A stretch of DNA of 64,000 bases from an uncultured Clostridia bacterium (GCA_934130595.1 CAKOYF010000006.1:17540-81539); one strand, 5' to 3'; shown: positions 1-9,098, counted from the first letter of the stretch. Translations and numbers: made by a program. The notes: a model not told the origin generated them from the letters alone.

Positions 1-326
1 TATCAATTACAGAAATTTCAAAAAGACTTGAAATTTCAAATAAATATTTAGAGCAAATAATATCTGCATTAAATAAAAACAATTTAGTTATAAGTACAAG
101 AGGAAATAACGGAGGATATAAACTTTCTAGAAAGCCTGAAGAATATAGAATAGGAGATATTTTAAGAGCTACTGAAGGAAATCTTTCACCAATAGATTGC
201 TTGTCAACTGGAAAAGTAAATGTATGTCCAAAGAAGAATAAATGTGCAACTTTATCTTTTTGGCAAGGTTTAGATAAAGCTATCGAAGAGTATGTAGATA
301 GTAAAACTCTTGCAGACTTAATTTAG
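1..326 (+). CDS. Rrf2-family (IscR-like) transcriptional regulator, 3' part
   Basis: An open frame enters from the left edge (first full codon at 3) and stops at 324-326, giving the last 107 or so residues of an Rrf2 winged-helix regulator. The wing segment is visible as STRGNNGGYKL, the usual RG..GGY pattern of the family. A later stretch holds three cysteines (IDC, VCP, NKC) where IscR-type members ligate an Fe-S cluster, so cluster sensing is likely though the spacing is wider than in Escherichia coli IscR. The stop lies 13 bp before the cysteine desulfurase start, which fits the common regulator-desulfurase operon controlling sulfur delivery. The start and DNA-recognition helix are largely outside the window. 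Confidence 0.88.
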   Translation, partial: SITEISKRLEISNKYLEQIISALNKNNLVISTRGNNGGYKLSRKPEEYRIGDILRATEGNLSPIDCLSTGKVNVCPKKNKCATLSFWQGLDKAIEEYVDSKTLADLI

Positions 327-339
327 GAGAAAAAGTAAA

Positions 340-1482
340 ATGAAAAATGTATATTTAGATAATAGTGCAACAACTAGAATGGATAGCAGTGTTTTAGAAG
401 AAATGATACCTTTTTTAAGCGATAATTATGGAAATGCTTCTAGTGTATATTCTATTGGCAGATTAAGTAAAAAAGCTATAGAAGATTCAAGAGAAAAAGT
501 AGCAAATATTTTAAATTGCAGACCAGATGAAATATATTTTACATCTGGCGGAAGTGAATCAGACAATACAGCCATTAAAGGTATAGCTAGAGCAAATAAA
601 GAAAAAGGAAAACATATTATAACTAGTAAGATTGAGCATTTGGCAGTATTAGATACATGTAAAAAGCTAGAAGAAGATGGCTTTGAAGTAACATATTTAG
701 ATGTAGACAAATATGGAAGAATTAACTTAGATGAGTTGAAGAGTTCTATTAGAAAAGATACTATATTAATTAGTATAATGTATGCAAATAATGAAGTAGG
801 TACAATACAACAGATTTCTCAAATAGGAAAAATAGCTAAAGAAAATAATATATATTTTCATACTGATGCAGTACAAGCTATAGGTAGTGTAAAAATAGAT
901 GTACAAGCTCAAAACATAGATAGTCTTTCTTTATCTGCTCATAAATTTTATGGACCAAAAGGAATAGGCGTTTTATATGTAAAAAAAGATATAAAATTTG
1001 AAAAATTTATTGATGGTGGACATCAAGAAAGAAATAAGAGAGCGGGAACAGAAAATGTAGCAAATATTGTTGGACTTGCAAAAGCACTAGAAATGGCTTA
1101 TGATAAATTAGAGGAACATACTTTAAAAATATCTCAATTAAGAGACTATTATGAAAATAGTGTAAAAGAAAGTATTCCAAATATTAAGATTAATGGAGAT
1201 ATTAATGATAGATTACCAGGAAACAGCAATATTTCTTTCATAGGTGTTAATGGACAAGATTTGTTACTAAATTTAGATATGATGGGAATATGCGTATCTA
1301 GTGGTAGTGCATGTACATCTGGATCAATAAATGCTTCACATGTATTAATGGCATTAGGATTAGATGAAGATATTGCTAGATCATCTATTAGAGTATCAAT
1401 TGGAAAATACAATACTAAAGAAGATATAGATTATTTAGTAAAAAATTTAATTGAGATTGTAGATAGACAAAGAAAAATATAG
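340..1482 (+). CDS. iscS: Cysteine desulfurase (IscS/NifS family)
   Basis: This 380-residue PLP enzyme should take sulfur from L-cysteine as a persulfide for Fe-S clusters and tRNA thiolation. The PLP lysine sits in SLSLSAHKFYGPKG near residue 205, and the catalytic cysteine in VSSGSACTSGS near residue 327; the long loop around that cysteine marks group I (IscS/NifS) enzymes. Length is normal for the family. The start has GGAGA a few bases upstream. It lies between an Rrf2 regulator and mnmA, and the mnmA product needs persulfide sulfur, so supplying MnmA is a probable main job. No iscU scaffold gene follows directly. Confidence 0.95.
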   Translation: MKNVYLDNSATTRMDSSVLEEMIPFLSDNYGNASSVYSIGRLSKKAIEDSREKVANILNCRPDEIYFTSGGSESDNTAIKGIARANKEKGKHIITSKIEHLAVLDTCKKLEEDGFEVTYLDVDKYGRINLDELKSSIRKDTILISIMYANNEVGTIQQISQIGKIAKENNIYFHTDAVQAIGSVKIDVQAQNIDSLSLSAHKFYGPKGIGVLYVKKDIKFEKFIDGGHQERNKRAGTENVANIVGLAKALEMAYDKLEEHTLKISQLRDYYENSVKESIPNIKINGDINDRLPGNSNISFIGVNGQDLLLNLDMMGICVSSGSACTSGSINASHVLMALGLDEDIARSSIRVSIGKYNTKEDIDYLVKNLIEIVDRQRKI

Positions 1483-1517
1483 TAAAACCAATGTAACAAG
1501 GTAACTAGGAGGAAAAA

Positions 1518-2591
1518 ATGAGTAAAGGAAAAGTTTTATTAGGTATGAGTGGTGGAGTAGATAGTTCAGTAAGTGCTGTGCTATTACAAGAACAAGGATA
1601 CGAAGTATATGGAGTAACACTAAAGTTATTTGATGGAAAAGACGAAAGAACAGAAGCTTGTTGTGGACTTTCTGCAACAGCAGATGCAAAACGTGTTTGT
1701 GATAAACTTGGAATACCACACTATACAATAAACTTTGAAAAAGAATTCAAAGAAAAAGTAATAGATAAATTTATTAATGAGTATCAAAATTGTAGAACAC
1801 CTAATCCATGTATAGACTGTAACAGGTATCTAAAATTTGGAGCAATGTATGAGTTAGCCAAAAAGCTAGGAATAGAATATATTGCAACAGGACATTATGC
1901 TAAAGTTGAATATAGTGAAGAGTATGGAAGGTATGTTATAAAGAAGTCTAAAGCAGCTAAAAAAGATCAAACTTATGTGCTATATAATATTCCAAGTGAC
2001 TTAGTAGAACATGTATTATTCCCACTTGCAGATTTTGAGTCAAAAGATGAAATAAGAAAAATAGCAAAAGAACATGGCCTTTTAGTAGCTCAAAAACCAG
2101 AAAGCCAAGAAATTTGTTTTATTACAGATAATGACTATGTTAATTTCTTAGAAAAGCATAATATTCAAGGAATGAAACATGGTAAAATTGTAGATAAAAA
2201 TGGAACAGTACTTGGAAAACATCAAGGGCTTCATAGATATACAATAGGACAAAGAAGAGGAATGGGAATTTCAAGTTCAACACCACTTTATGTAGTAGAA
2301 CTAAATAAACAAAAAAATGAATTAATAGTTGGAAAAGAAGAAGATCTTTACTCAGATACTGTTCTAGTAGAAGATACTAACTGCATATTATTTGATTCAT
2401 TTAAAGATGGGTTAGAAGTTGATGCTAAAATTAGATATTCAGCACCAGCTAAGCCAGCTGTTATTCATGTAAATGAAGATAATACTTTAACTGTAAAGTT
2501 TAAAGAGAAAGTAAAATCAGTAACACCAGGACAAGCTATAGCTTTCTATATTGGAGATATCCTTGTTGGTGGAGGAAGAATAATAAAGTAA
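1518..2591 (+). CDS. mnmA: tRNA-specific 2-thiouridylase MnmA
   Basis: The 357-residue product activates and thiolates uridine 34 of tRNAs for Lys, Glu and Gln. The N-terminal ATP pyrophosphatase loop is GMSGGVDSS at residues 9-17. The first catalytic cysteine lies in the RTPNPCIDCNR region (about residue 95) and the second in ESQEICFI (about residue 200), the pair needed for persulfide transfer. The C-terminal part carries the conserved GLHRYTIGQRRGMG segment. An AGGAGG site precedes the ATG. The gene follows iscS by 35 bp and ends at a strong terminator, so regulator, desulfurase and thiouridylase probably form one transcript. Confidence 0.96.
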   Translation: MSKGKVLLGMSGGVDSSVSAVLLQEQGYEVYGVTLKLFDGKDERTEACCGLSATADAKRVCDKLGIPHYTINFEKEFKEKVIDKFINEYQNCRTPNPCIDCNRYLKFGAMYELAKKLGIEYIATGHYAKVEYSEEYGRYVIKKSKAAKKDQTYVLYNIPSDLVEHVLFPLADFESKDEIRKIAKEHGLLVAQKPESQEICFITDNDYVNFLEKHNIQGMKHGKIVDKNGTVLGKHQGLHRYTIGQRRGMGISSSTPLYVVELNKQKNELIVGKEEDLYSDTVLVEDTNCILFDSFKDGLEVDAKIRYSAPAKPAVIHVNEDNTLTVKFKEKVKSVTPGQAIAFYIGDILVGGGRIIK

Positions 2592-2606
2592 AAAAATAAT
2601 TAATAA

Positions 2607-2653
2607 AAAGAAGACATAATAGAGTTTAAATCATGATGTCTTCTTTATTTTTT
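2607..2653 (+). terminator. Rho-independent terminator after mnmA
   Basis: An 11-bp perfect stem (AAAGAAGACAT at 2607-2617 pairing with 2636-2646) is followed by ATTTTTT. Confidence 0.9.
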
Positions 2654-2683
2654 ATGATATAATGTATTTGTGAGGTAAAAAAT

Positions 2684-3334
2684 ATGAAAAAAGGAATTAT
2701 AATAGGAATAAGTATCTCAATAGTAATAATTTTAACAACATTGTGGTTAGAAATTTTCTACATAAAAAAGTATAAAAACTATTATGAGGATGTAGATTTT
2801 AATATTGAAACATATGTGAGTAGTGTGGATAAAGATAATGACGGAATAGATGACCAAACAGATATGTTAGAAAATGTAAAAAAGTATATTTCTAAAAATC
2901 CAAAATACAAAAGCAAATATTATGATACAGGATATCCAAATGATGAGTATGGAGTATGTACAGATGTAGTTGCTTTTGGAATGTTAGGTGCTGGATATGA
3001 TTTGATGGAACTAGTAAATGAAGATATATTGAAAAATCCAGAAAAGTACAATTTAGAAAATATAGATAAAAATATAGATTTTAGAAGAGTAAGAAATTTA
3101 AAAATATATTTAGATAATAATGCAATATCTTTGACTACAGATATAAATCAAATAGAACAGTGGCAAGGAGGAGATATTATAGTATTTGAAAAGCATATAG
3201 GAGTTATATCAGATAAAAGAAACAAAAACGGAATACCTTATGTGATTCATCATGCAAATCCATATCAATTAAATTATGAAGAAGACTTCTTAGAATATAG
3301 AAATGATATTGTAGGACATTATAGAATAAGTTAA
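2684..3334 (+). CDS. DUF1287 (YiiX-like) membrane-anchored protein
   Basis: The 216-residue protein starts with a transmembrane anchor (about residues 5-25) and has an extracytoplasmic domain resembling DUF1287, a papain/NlpC-P60-like fold of unknown substrate. Visible family marks are the putative nucleophile cysteine in YGVCTDVV (about residue 92), the WQGGDIIVFEKHIGVISD segment with a conserved histidine, and a later HHANP. This geometry suggests a cell-wall amidase or peptidase, but that is inference. It lies alone between two terminated units, with spoIVA downstream. Confidence 0.8.
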   Translation: MKKGIIIGISISIVIILTTLWLEIFYIKKYKNYYEDVDFNIETYVSSVDKDNDGIDDQTDMLENVKKYISKNPKYKSKYYDTGYPNDEYGVCTDVVAFGMLGAGYDLMELVNEDILKNPEKYNLENIDKNIDFRRVRNLKIYLDNNAISLTTDINQIEQWQGGDIIVFEKHIGVISDKRNKNGIPYVIHHANPYQLNYEEDFLEYRNDIVGHYRIS

Positions 3335-3369
3335 ATTTGTAGTTTTGATATGTTTTAAAAATATATTTA

Positions 3370-3399
3370 ATTATTTCTATCATAAAAGTAACATATAAG
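3370..3399 (+). promoter_or_regulatory. Possible SigE-type promoter of spoIVA
   Basis: ATTATTT at 3370-3376 and CATATAAG at 3392-3399 are about 15 bp apart, loosely resembling the mother-cell SigE pattern known to drive spoIVA in Bacillus and Clostridium. The match is weak and the call leans on the downstream gene. Confidence 0.3.
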
Positions 3400-3434
3400 A
3401 ATATATTTGTATTAAGTTTACTTGGAGGTAGAAA

Positions 3435-4913
3435 ATGAAGGATATTGAAATATATAAAGATATATCAAAAAGAACAAATGGTGACATATATATAGGTGTA
3501 GTTGGTCCAGTAAGAACAGGAAAATCTACATTTATCAAAAATTTTATGCAGAGATTTGTTATACCAAATATTCAGAATGAATATAAAAAAGATCGTGCTC
3601 TGGATGAATTACCACAGAGTGCATCAGGAAAAACAATTATGACAACAGAGCCTAAATTTATACCAAATGAATCTGTTGAAATTTGTTTAGATAATAATGT
3701 TAGATTTAAAACAAGACTTGTAGATTGTGTAGGATATTTAGTAGATGGTGCAGTAGGTCATATGGAAGATGATATGCCTCGTATGGTAAAGACACCTTGG
3801 TCTGATGAAGAAATTCCTTTTTCAAGAGCTGCGGAAATAGGAACAAAGAAAGTAATTACAGACCATTCTACAATTGGAATTGTTGTAACTACAGACGGTT
3901 CAATAACAGATATAGATAGAAGTAGTTATGTAGAGGCAGAGGAACGTGTAATACGAGAATTAAAGCAGATAAATAAGCCATACATAGTTATTCTAAATTC
4001 AACAAAGCCTAATGGTAAAGAGGCGAAAAAACTAGAAAATGAATTAAGTGAGAAGTATAACTCTAGAGTAATAAGTATGGATATTGAAAATATGAATGAA
4101 GAAGATTTTTCAAATATATTTGAACGAGTTTTAGAGGAATTCCCTGTAACAGAGATAGGTTTTGATTTGCCAGAATGGTTTAATGTGTTAGATTTAGAAC
4201 ATTGGTTAAAACAAGATGTAATAGGTGTAGTGAAAGAATTTTTAGACAAAGAATATTCAATTAGAGAAATAAATCAGCTATTAGATAATATAAGTCAAAA
4301 AGAAGAATTTAAAAAAGTATATTTAAAAGATGCAGATATGGAAAATGGAAATGTAAAAATTGAGATGGATATTACACCAGAAGTCTTCTATAGAATATTA
4401 AGTGAAGAATCAAATTTTGATGTAAAATCTGATGCAGACATTTTTTCATTACTTAGAGATTTTGCAAATACTAAAGCAGAATATGATAAAATTGCTATGG
4501 CAATGGAGGAAGTTAGAATAAAAGGATATGGCATAATAACTCCAACAATGGATGAATTGAAATTAGAAGAACCTGAAATCGTAAAACAAGGTAATAAATA
4601 TGGAGTTAAGTTAAAAGCTAGTGCACCAAGTATTCATATGATTCGTGCAGATATTGAAACAGAGGTATCGCCAATTGTTGGGTCTGAAAAACAATCAGAG
4701 GACTTAGTGAAGTACTTACTTTCAGAATTTGAAACAGATCCAAAGAAAATATGGGAATCAAACATATTTGGAAAATCTTTACATGAGTTAGTAAATGAGG
4801 GATTACACAATAAATTATACAGAATGCCAGATGAAGCTCAAATGAAACTTCAAGAAACTTTACAAAAAATAATAAATGAAGGTAGTGGAGGATTAATTTG
4901 TATAATTTTATAA
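3435..4913 (+). CDS. spoIVA: Stage IV sporulation protein A (spore coat ATPase)
   Basis: SpoIVA is an ATP-hydrolysing cytoskeletal protein that polymerises on the forespore surface as the basement layer of the spore coat. The 492-residue length matches family members. The Walker A motif is GPVRTGKST at about residues 24-32, preceded by the typical start ending in KRTNGDIYIGVVG. A switch-like segment, LVDCVGYLVDGAVGH, follows near residue 95. The gene has an AGGAGG-like site (TGGAGG) upstream and a terminator immediately after. It is the clearest sign that the organism sporulates. Confidence 0.97.
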   Translation: MKDIEIYKDISKRTNGDIYIGVVGPVRTGKSTFIKNFMQRFVIPNIQNEYKKDRALDELPQSASGKTIMTTEPKFIPNESVEICLDNNVRFKTRLVDCVGYLVDGAVGHMEDDMPRMVKTPWSDEEIPFSRAAEIGTKKVITDHSTIGIVVTTDGSITDIDRSSYVEAEERVIRELKQINKPYIVILNSTKPNGKEAKKLENELSEKYNSRVISMDIENMNEEDFSNIFERVLEEFPVTEIGFDLPEWFNVLDLEHWLKQDVIGVVKEFLDKEYSIREINQLLDNISQKEEFKKVYLKDADMENGNVKIEMDITPEVFYRILSEESNFDVKSDADIFSLLRDFANTKAEYDKIAMAMEEVRIKGYGIITPTMDELKLEEPEIVKQGNKYGVKLKASAPSIHMIRADIETEVSPIVGSEKQSEDLVKYLLSEFETDPKKIWESNIFGKSLHELVNEGLHNKLYRMPDEAQMKLQETLQKIINEGSGGLICIIL

Positions 4914-4918
4914 CATAA

Positions 4919-4951
4919 AAAAAGCGTTACAGTAAGATGTAATGCTTTTTT
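4919..4951 (+). terminator. Terminator after spoIVA
   Basis: The arms AAAGCGTTACA and TGTAATGCTTT form a stem with one G-T pair, followed by a T run. Confidence 0.85.
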
Positions 4952-5037
4952 GTTAGTTAATTTTAATGCTAAATATTTTAAACATCTACTTTATTTTTAT
5001 TTTGTTGTATGTTAACCTATATTTAGGAGGTATATAT

Positions 5038-5487
5038 ATGAATAAAAAAAATATAATAATTACAATATTTGTGTTTATTGTACTTGTAGCGTTATTTCTT
5101 TTATGGAGATTTGTAATTGGATTTAAACTTACTACAGAAAGTAAATTTAGAAATGTTGTAAAAAATATTTCAGATATGAGTGTCTACATTGTAGGTAATG
5201 ACGATCAAAGAGTTGAAATAGATAATAAAGATGATGTAAATAAAATCTTAGACACTTTAGCTACAGCTAAAGTTAAAAGAACAACAGACTTATGGATCGG
5301 AGGAGCTTATGTATTAGACTTTGTAAATAATAAAACTAATGATGTAATAGAAGTGGTTATACATCCAGTTCAAATGACAATATCAAATAAACTATATTCT
5401 TTTTGCAATGCAGATAATAATGTATATCAAAAAATAGAAGAAATATTAAAAAAATATATCGGAGAATCAACTAAATTTAAAAGTTAA
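5038..5487 (+). CDS. Small membrane-anchored protein, cassette member A1
   Basis: I chose the ATG at 5038 because an AGGAGG site lies 8 bp upstream; an in-frame earlier start at 4966 lacks one. The 149-residue product has a single N-terminal transmembrane helix (about residues 6-26) and an outward-facing domain of about 120 residues. I do not recognise a family. Its paralogue A2 at 6137-6586 differs at about 20 of 149 positions by eye, mainly in the C-terminal half, while residues 27-62 are identical. It is followed by a hairpin and then by unrelated protein B1, and the A-B pair repeats. Confidence 0.75.
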   Translation: MNKKNIIITIFVFIVLVALFLLWRFVIGFKLTTESKFRNVVKNISDMSVYIVGNDDQRVEIDNKDDVNKILDTLATAKVKRTTDLWIGGAYVLDFVNNKTNDVIEVVIHPVQMTISNKLYSFCNADNNVYQKIEEILKKYIGESTKFKS

Positions 5488-5495
5488 TATAGAAA

Positions 5496-5526
5496 AAAGG
5501 AGAATAGGGTATTACTATTCTCCTTT
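5496..5526 (+). terminator. Hairpin after A1
   Basis: A perfect 12-bp stem (AAAGGAGAATAG with its complement, 7-nt loop) lies directly after A1. The T tract is short, so termination may be partial. No equivalent hairpin is seen after A2. Confidence 0.65.
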
Positions 5527-5631
5527 AAGTTTATTATCTAAATAAAAAGGTTTTATTTAGATTATTATTTTTTTAACATCTACTTTATTTTTATTTTTTT
5601 ATATGCTAACATATACTCAGGAGGGATATAT

Positions 5632-6099
5632 ATGAAATTAAATAAAAATATAGTAATGTTAATTATTTTATGTGTTGTTGTTCTTTTAGCAGTAATGGCA
5701 GTATTTTTTGTAAATAAAAATAGTGTAAATAATTGCATAAAAGATGAAAAAGTACAAGTAGAAACATTAAAAGAAATATATAAAGACATGTTTAGTAATT
5801 TAAATACTCAAGATGTAAATATAGTTTTAGATGAAACAGCCTTAAAAAATATTTTAACAGATGAAAGATTTTCAGAAGAGAATGTTACTAAATTGCAAGA
5901 AGTTGAAAAAAATGTAGAAGGAGCACAAAGCACATATACACTATACATTAAGTATTCAAAAGATACAGAAGTTATAACAATTGAAGTTGTTGGAAGTGGT
6001 GTAGACAATTCAAAAACGACTCAAGAATATAAACTAAATGTAAAAAATGGCAAGGTAGTTTTTGAACGTTCTGGATTTGGAAATACAATAATGCAATAA
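5632..6099 (+). CDS. Small membrane-anchored protein, cassette member B1
   Basis: The 155-residue protein starts with a strongly hydrophobic anchor (about residues 8-27), followed by an extracytoplasmic domain of mixed helix and strand character. I do not recognise the family. An AGGAGGG site lies 8 bp before the ATG. The region just upstream (about 5578-5631) closely resembles the leader of A1 (about 4982-5037). B2 at 6630-7097 is a near copy differing at under 20 positions, concentrated in the last 25 residues. Confidence 0.75.
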   Translation: MKLNKNIVMLIILCVVVLLAVMAVFFVNKNSVNNCIKDEKVQVETLKEIYKDMFSNLNTQDVNIVLDETALKNILTDERFSEENVTKLQEVEKNVEGAQSTYTLYIKYSKDTEVITIEVVGSGVDNSKTTQEYKLNVKNGKVVFERSGFGNTIMQ

Positions 6100-6136
6100 G
6101 TTAATGAAAATATTTATATATTGTGGAGGTATATCT

Positions 6137-6586
6137 ATGAATAAAAAAAGCATTATAATTACAATAGCTATTTTCATCGTACTTGTAGCACTATTTCTTT
6201 TATGGAGATTTGTAATTGGATTTAAACTTACTACAGAAAGTAAATTTAGGAATGTTGTAAAAAATATTTCAGATATGAGTGTCTATATTGTAGGTAATGA
6301 CGATCAAAGAGTTGAAATAGATAATTCAGACGATGTAAATGAAATCTTAGATACTTTAGCTACAGCTAAAGTTAAAAGAACAACAGACTTGTGGATTGGA
6401 GGAGCATATAGAATAGACTTTGTAAATAATAAAACTAACGATGTAGTAAAAGTAATTGTACATCCAGTTCAAGTAAGAATGTTTGGTAAAGTATATTCTT
6501 TTTGTAATGCGGATAATAACGTATATCAAAAAATAAAAGAAATATTAAAAAAATACATTGGAGAATCAACTGCTTTTACAAATTAA
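6137..6586 (+). CDS. Small membrane-anchored protein, cassette member A2
   Basis: This is the second copy of A1, also 149 residues from the ATG at 6137, which has GGAGG 7 bp upstream. The longer in-frame start at 6104 has no good site. It keeps the single transmembrane helix and the block IGFKLTTESKFRNVVKNI unchanged. It begins 37 bp after B1 and ends 43 bp before B2, so B1-A2-B2 are probably co-transcribed. Function is unknown. Confidence 0.75.
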   Translation: MNKKSIIITIAIFIVLVALFLLWRFVIGFKLTTESKFRNVVKNISDMSVYIVGNDDQRVEIDNSDDVNEILDTLATAKVKRTTDLWIGGAYRIDFVNNKTNDVVKVIVHPVQVRMFGKVYSFCNADNNVYQKIKEILKKYIGESTAFTN

Positions 6587-6629
6587 TATGTAAATCAAAA
6601 ATAATTACATATATTTAGGAGGGATATAT

Positions 6630-7097
6630 ATGAAATCAAATAAAAATATAGTCATGTTAATTATTTTATGTGTTGTTGTTCTTTTAGCAGTAATAGCAGT
6701 ATTTTTTGTAAATAAAAATAGTGTAAATAATTACATAAAAGATGAAAAGGTACAAGTAGAAACATTAAAAGAAATATATAAAGACATGTTTAGTAATTTA
6801 AATACTCAAGATGTAAATATAGTTTTAGATGAAACAGCATTAAAAAATATTTTAACAGATGAAAAATTTTCAGAAGAAAATGTTACTAAATTACAAGAAG
6901 TCGAAAAAAATGTAGAAGGAGCACAAAGCACATATACACTATACACTAAGTATTCAAAAGATGCAGAAGTTATAACAATTGAAGTTGTTGGAAGTGGTGT
7001 AAGCAATTCAAAAAGGATTCAACAATATAAGCTAAATGTAAAAAATGGTAAATTAAATTTTGAGCGTTATAAAGCAGGAACTACAATAGTTGAATAA
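6630..7097 (+). CDS. Small membrane-anchored protein, cassette member B2
   Basis: The second copy of B1 has 155 residues, the same N-terminal anchor and a divergent C-terminal end (FERYKAGTT instead of FERSGFGNT). An AGGAGGG site precedes the ATG. It is the last gene of the duplicated cassette, and a perfect hairpin terminator follows 13 bp later. Function is unknown. Confidence 0.75.
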   Translation: MKSNKNIVMLIILCVVVLLAVIAVFFVNKNSVNNYIKDEKVQVETLKEIYKDMFSNLNTQDVNIVLDETALKNILTDEKFSEENVTKLQEVEKNVEGAQSTYTLYTKYSKDAEVITIEVVGSGVSNSKRIQQYKLNVKNGKLNFERYKAGTTIVE

Positions 7098-7110
7098 AAA
7101 TAAATTAGAT

Positions 7111-7140
7111 AAAAAAGGTACATTATATGTACCTTTTTTG
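7111..7140 (+). terminator. Terminator after B2
   Basis: A perfect 13-bp stem (AAAAAAGGTACAT and its complement, loop TAT) ends in a run of T. Confidence 0.92.
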
Positions 7141-7276
7141 TTATTTAATATAATTAAGTATTAATATTCTAGTTTATTTTTATGCTTTAGTATGTTAATA
7201 TATTAGAAAAGAATTTTAGGTCATATTAAAAAGATATAATTTAAAAATAGAAATTAAAATATAGAGGAGAATTTGT

Positions 7277-8053
7277 ATGAAAAAATGTACTAAAATAATA
7301 TTTAGCATTTTACTAACAATAAGCTTAATATTAGTAACAATGAGCTTCATAGGTGAAAATATAGTTGTAAAGACTTTTTCTCAAGAAATATTATCTAAAA
7401 AAATATCAGGATATTTCTTAGATGAAATTGTATATGATGTGGATATAGAAGAATTAGGAAAGATAGAGGATAATATTAGAGCAAGCAAATATACAGATAG
7501 AATAACTTCAAAGTTTATACGAGCTATAGTGGAAAATGTAGGAAATAGTGATGATATAAAATTTGATATATCTAAGGAAGTAGACTCATTAATTTTAGAG
7601 AATATGCCTGAAAAATTTTATAGTGAAAAAGCAGATACTACTAAAGAATATTTGAACGAGAATATTGTAAGAATTGAGAAAGATTTGGAAGAAAGCTTAA
7701 TTTATTCGTTTGGAAGCTATTATATTATTATTTTAAAGTTATATAGTATATTAACTAATATTTGTTTTAGAATATTTATGAGTATAATATGTATTATAGC
7801 TATAATAGCTTTGGCAGTAGAAGAAAAAAATAAGGCATTAAAATCAATCGCAATAAGTAACATAATTACAATGATAGTTACAATAATAACATTTATTATA
7901 ATAAAATTACTTCTTAATTTTATAGATCAAAGACTTGCTGGAGGATGGTTAAGTAATATATATTTAAGAGGAATGCTTATTTTTATTGTAGTTGAATTTA
8001 TTATTAATTTAATACTAGTTATTAGCACAATAAAATTAAAAAGAAACAATTAG
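7277..8053 (+). CDS. Multi-pass membrane protein of unknown function
   Basis: The 258-residue protein has an N-terminal hydrophobic segment (about residues 7-28), a charged extracytoplasmic region of about 120 residues rich in Glu, Asp and Lys, then three to four transmembrane helices in the C-terminal half. I see no catalytic motif. Topology resembles membrane proteins with a large soluble loop between helix 1 and a helical bundle. A GAGGAG site precedes the ATG. It stands alone between the duplicated cassette and a pyruvyl-transferase-like gene. Confidence 0.7.
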   Translation: MKKCTKIIFSILLTISLILVTMSFIGENIVVKTFSQEILSKKISGYFLDEIVYDVDIEELGKIEDNIRASKYTDRITSKFIRAIVENVGNSDDIKFDISKEVDSLILENMPEKFYSEKADTTKEYLNENIVRIEKDLEESLIYSFGSYYIIILKLYSILTNICFRIFMSIICIIAIIALAVEEKNKALKSIAISNIITMIVTIITFIIIKLLLNFIDQRLAGGWLSNIYLRGMLIFIVVEFIINLILVISTIKLKRNN

Positions 8054-8105
8054 TAAATTACTATTGACGAAAAAACAGAAAACGTTTTATATTGCTTGTA
8101 ATTTC

Positions 8106-8133
8106 TTGACAAAAGTTAAAATAATGGTAAAAT
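8106..8133 (+). promoter_or_regulatory. SigA-type promoter
   Basis: TTGACA at 8106-8111 and TAAAAT at 8128-8133 have a 16-bp spacer and lie just upstream of the gene at 8157. Confidence 0.65.
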
Positions 8134-8156
8134 ATCCCTATGAAGAGGGATGAAGT

Positions 8157-9053
8157 ATGGAATTAGCAATATTATCGTGTAATAAAAAATTAAATAATGA
8201 TACAGCATTTCAAATTTTTGCAATGTATGAGTACTTAAAGAGGCAAGGAAATAATGTTCAAGTTGTAGACTGTGGTCTAAAAGATTATAAGAAAAATTAT
8301 GATTTTTTATCATCTAATGTAGTATTGACTGTAAATACATATGCGGATTACAGACAAGTTGAAGAAAATCAGCCACTTGTAGATAAGTACATTATCTTAA
8401 ATTATGATTGTGATAGCGAAAATTTGAATTTAAATGGAAAAGAAAATATTATATATGGGATAAATAATATTTCTAATAAACAAATAGAAAAAATAGCAAA
8501 TGATGGATATAAGATATCATCATTAATTGATTTAAAAAATAAAAATATAAAAAATGTAGTAGACCCAGTGTTTTTAATTTCTAAAGAGCAGTGGTTAGAT
8601 GAGATTAATCAAAAAAGCAAGATAGATATTGGTACAGACTATGTTTTAGTTTATAGTGATGTTGTAACAAAAGAAATGTTAAAGTATGCAGAAGATATTT
8701 CGAGAAAAAATTGCTTAAAAATGTATGTTGTAGCAGATAAAGTACAAGCTATTTTTTATAAAGGAAAAAGAATAAAAAACACTAATATCATTGATTTAGC
8801 TAACTTAATTTCAAATGCACAAACAATTGTTACTTCATGTAATGATGCAATAAAACTAGCAGTAGTGTTTGATAAAAATTTACATATATTTGATACTCAA
8901 GATGATGAACAAATTGAACTTATAGATAAACTTGATTTGAAAAAGAGAATAGTTAAAGATACATCTAGAGTTTTAGAGCCTTGGCAAGAATATAAAGATA
9001 TAAAAGAAAAAATAGAAGATTTAAAAATAGATTCTTATGAATTATTACAATAA
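8157..9053 (+). CDS. Polysaccharide pyruvyl transferase-like protein
   Basis: The 298-residue protein has a Rossmann-like N-terminal half and a second half with the pattern DLANLISNAQTIVTSCNDAIKLAVVFDKNLHIF. That matches the end of polysaccharide pyruvyl transferase (PF04230) proteins, where a serine/threonine-rich segment after ISNA lines the active site. Family members add pyruvate ketals to cell-wall or capsule sugars, or act as related glycosyl-type enzymes. The match is distant and no glycan genes flank it, so the substrate is unknown. It has its own promoter and a shared terminator. Confidence 0.6.
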   Translation: MELAILSCNKKLNNDTAFQIFAMYEYLKRQGNNVQVVDCGLKDYKKNYDFLSSNVVLTVNTYADYRQVEENQPLVDKYIILNYDCDSENLNLNGKENIIYGINNISNKQIEKIANDGYKISSLIDLKNKNIKNVVDPVFLISKEQWLDEINQKSKIDIGTDYVLVYSDVVTKEMLKYAEDISRKNCLKMYVVADKVQAIFYKGKRIKNTNIIDLANLISNAQTIVTSCNDAIKLAVVFDKNLHIFDTQDDEQIELIDKLDLKKRIVKDTSRVLEPWQEYKDIKEKIEDLKIDSYELLQ

Positions 9054-9054
9054 A

Positions 9055-9098
9055 AAAATAAAGTGCGTTGCTTTAGTTTTAGCAATGCACTTTATTTT
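9055..9098. terminator. Bidirectional terminator between convergent genes
   Basis: The arms AAATAAAGTGCGTTGCT and AGCAATGCACTTTATTT form a long stem with one G-T pair; it is A-rich on the left and T-rich on the right. It overlaps the stop codon of the minus-strand J-domain gene and can serve both directions. Confidence 0.88.

Larger units (their letters stand above)
5038..7097 (+). repeat. Tandem duplication of a two-gene cassette (A1-B1-A2-B2)
   Basis: Genes A and B alternate twice with high nucleotide identity. Two different genes repeated in the same order and orientation points to duplication of the A-B unit as one block, followed by divergence at the C-terminal ends. Confidence 0.85.

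Noticed and set aside
3435..4913. Dynamin- or Era-like GTPase call for the gene at 3435
   Set aside because: The P-loop context, length of 492 residues and the LVDCVGYLVDGAVGH segment fit SpoIVA, a spore-coat ATPase, rather than a housekeeping GTPase.
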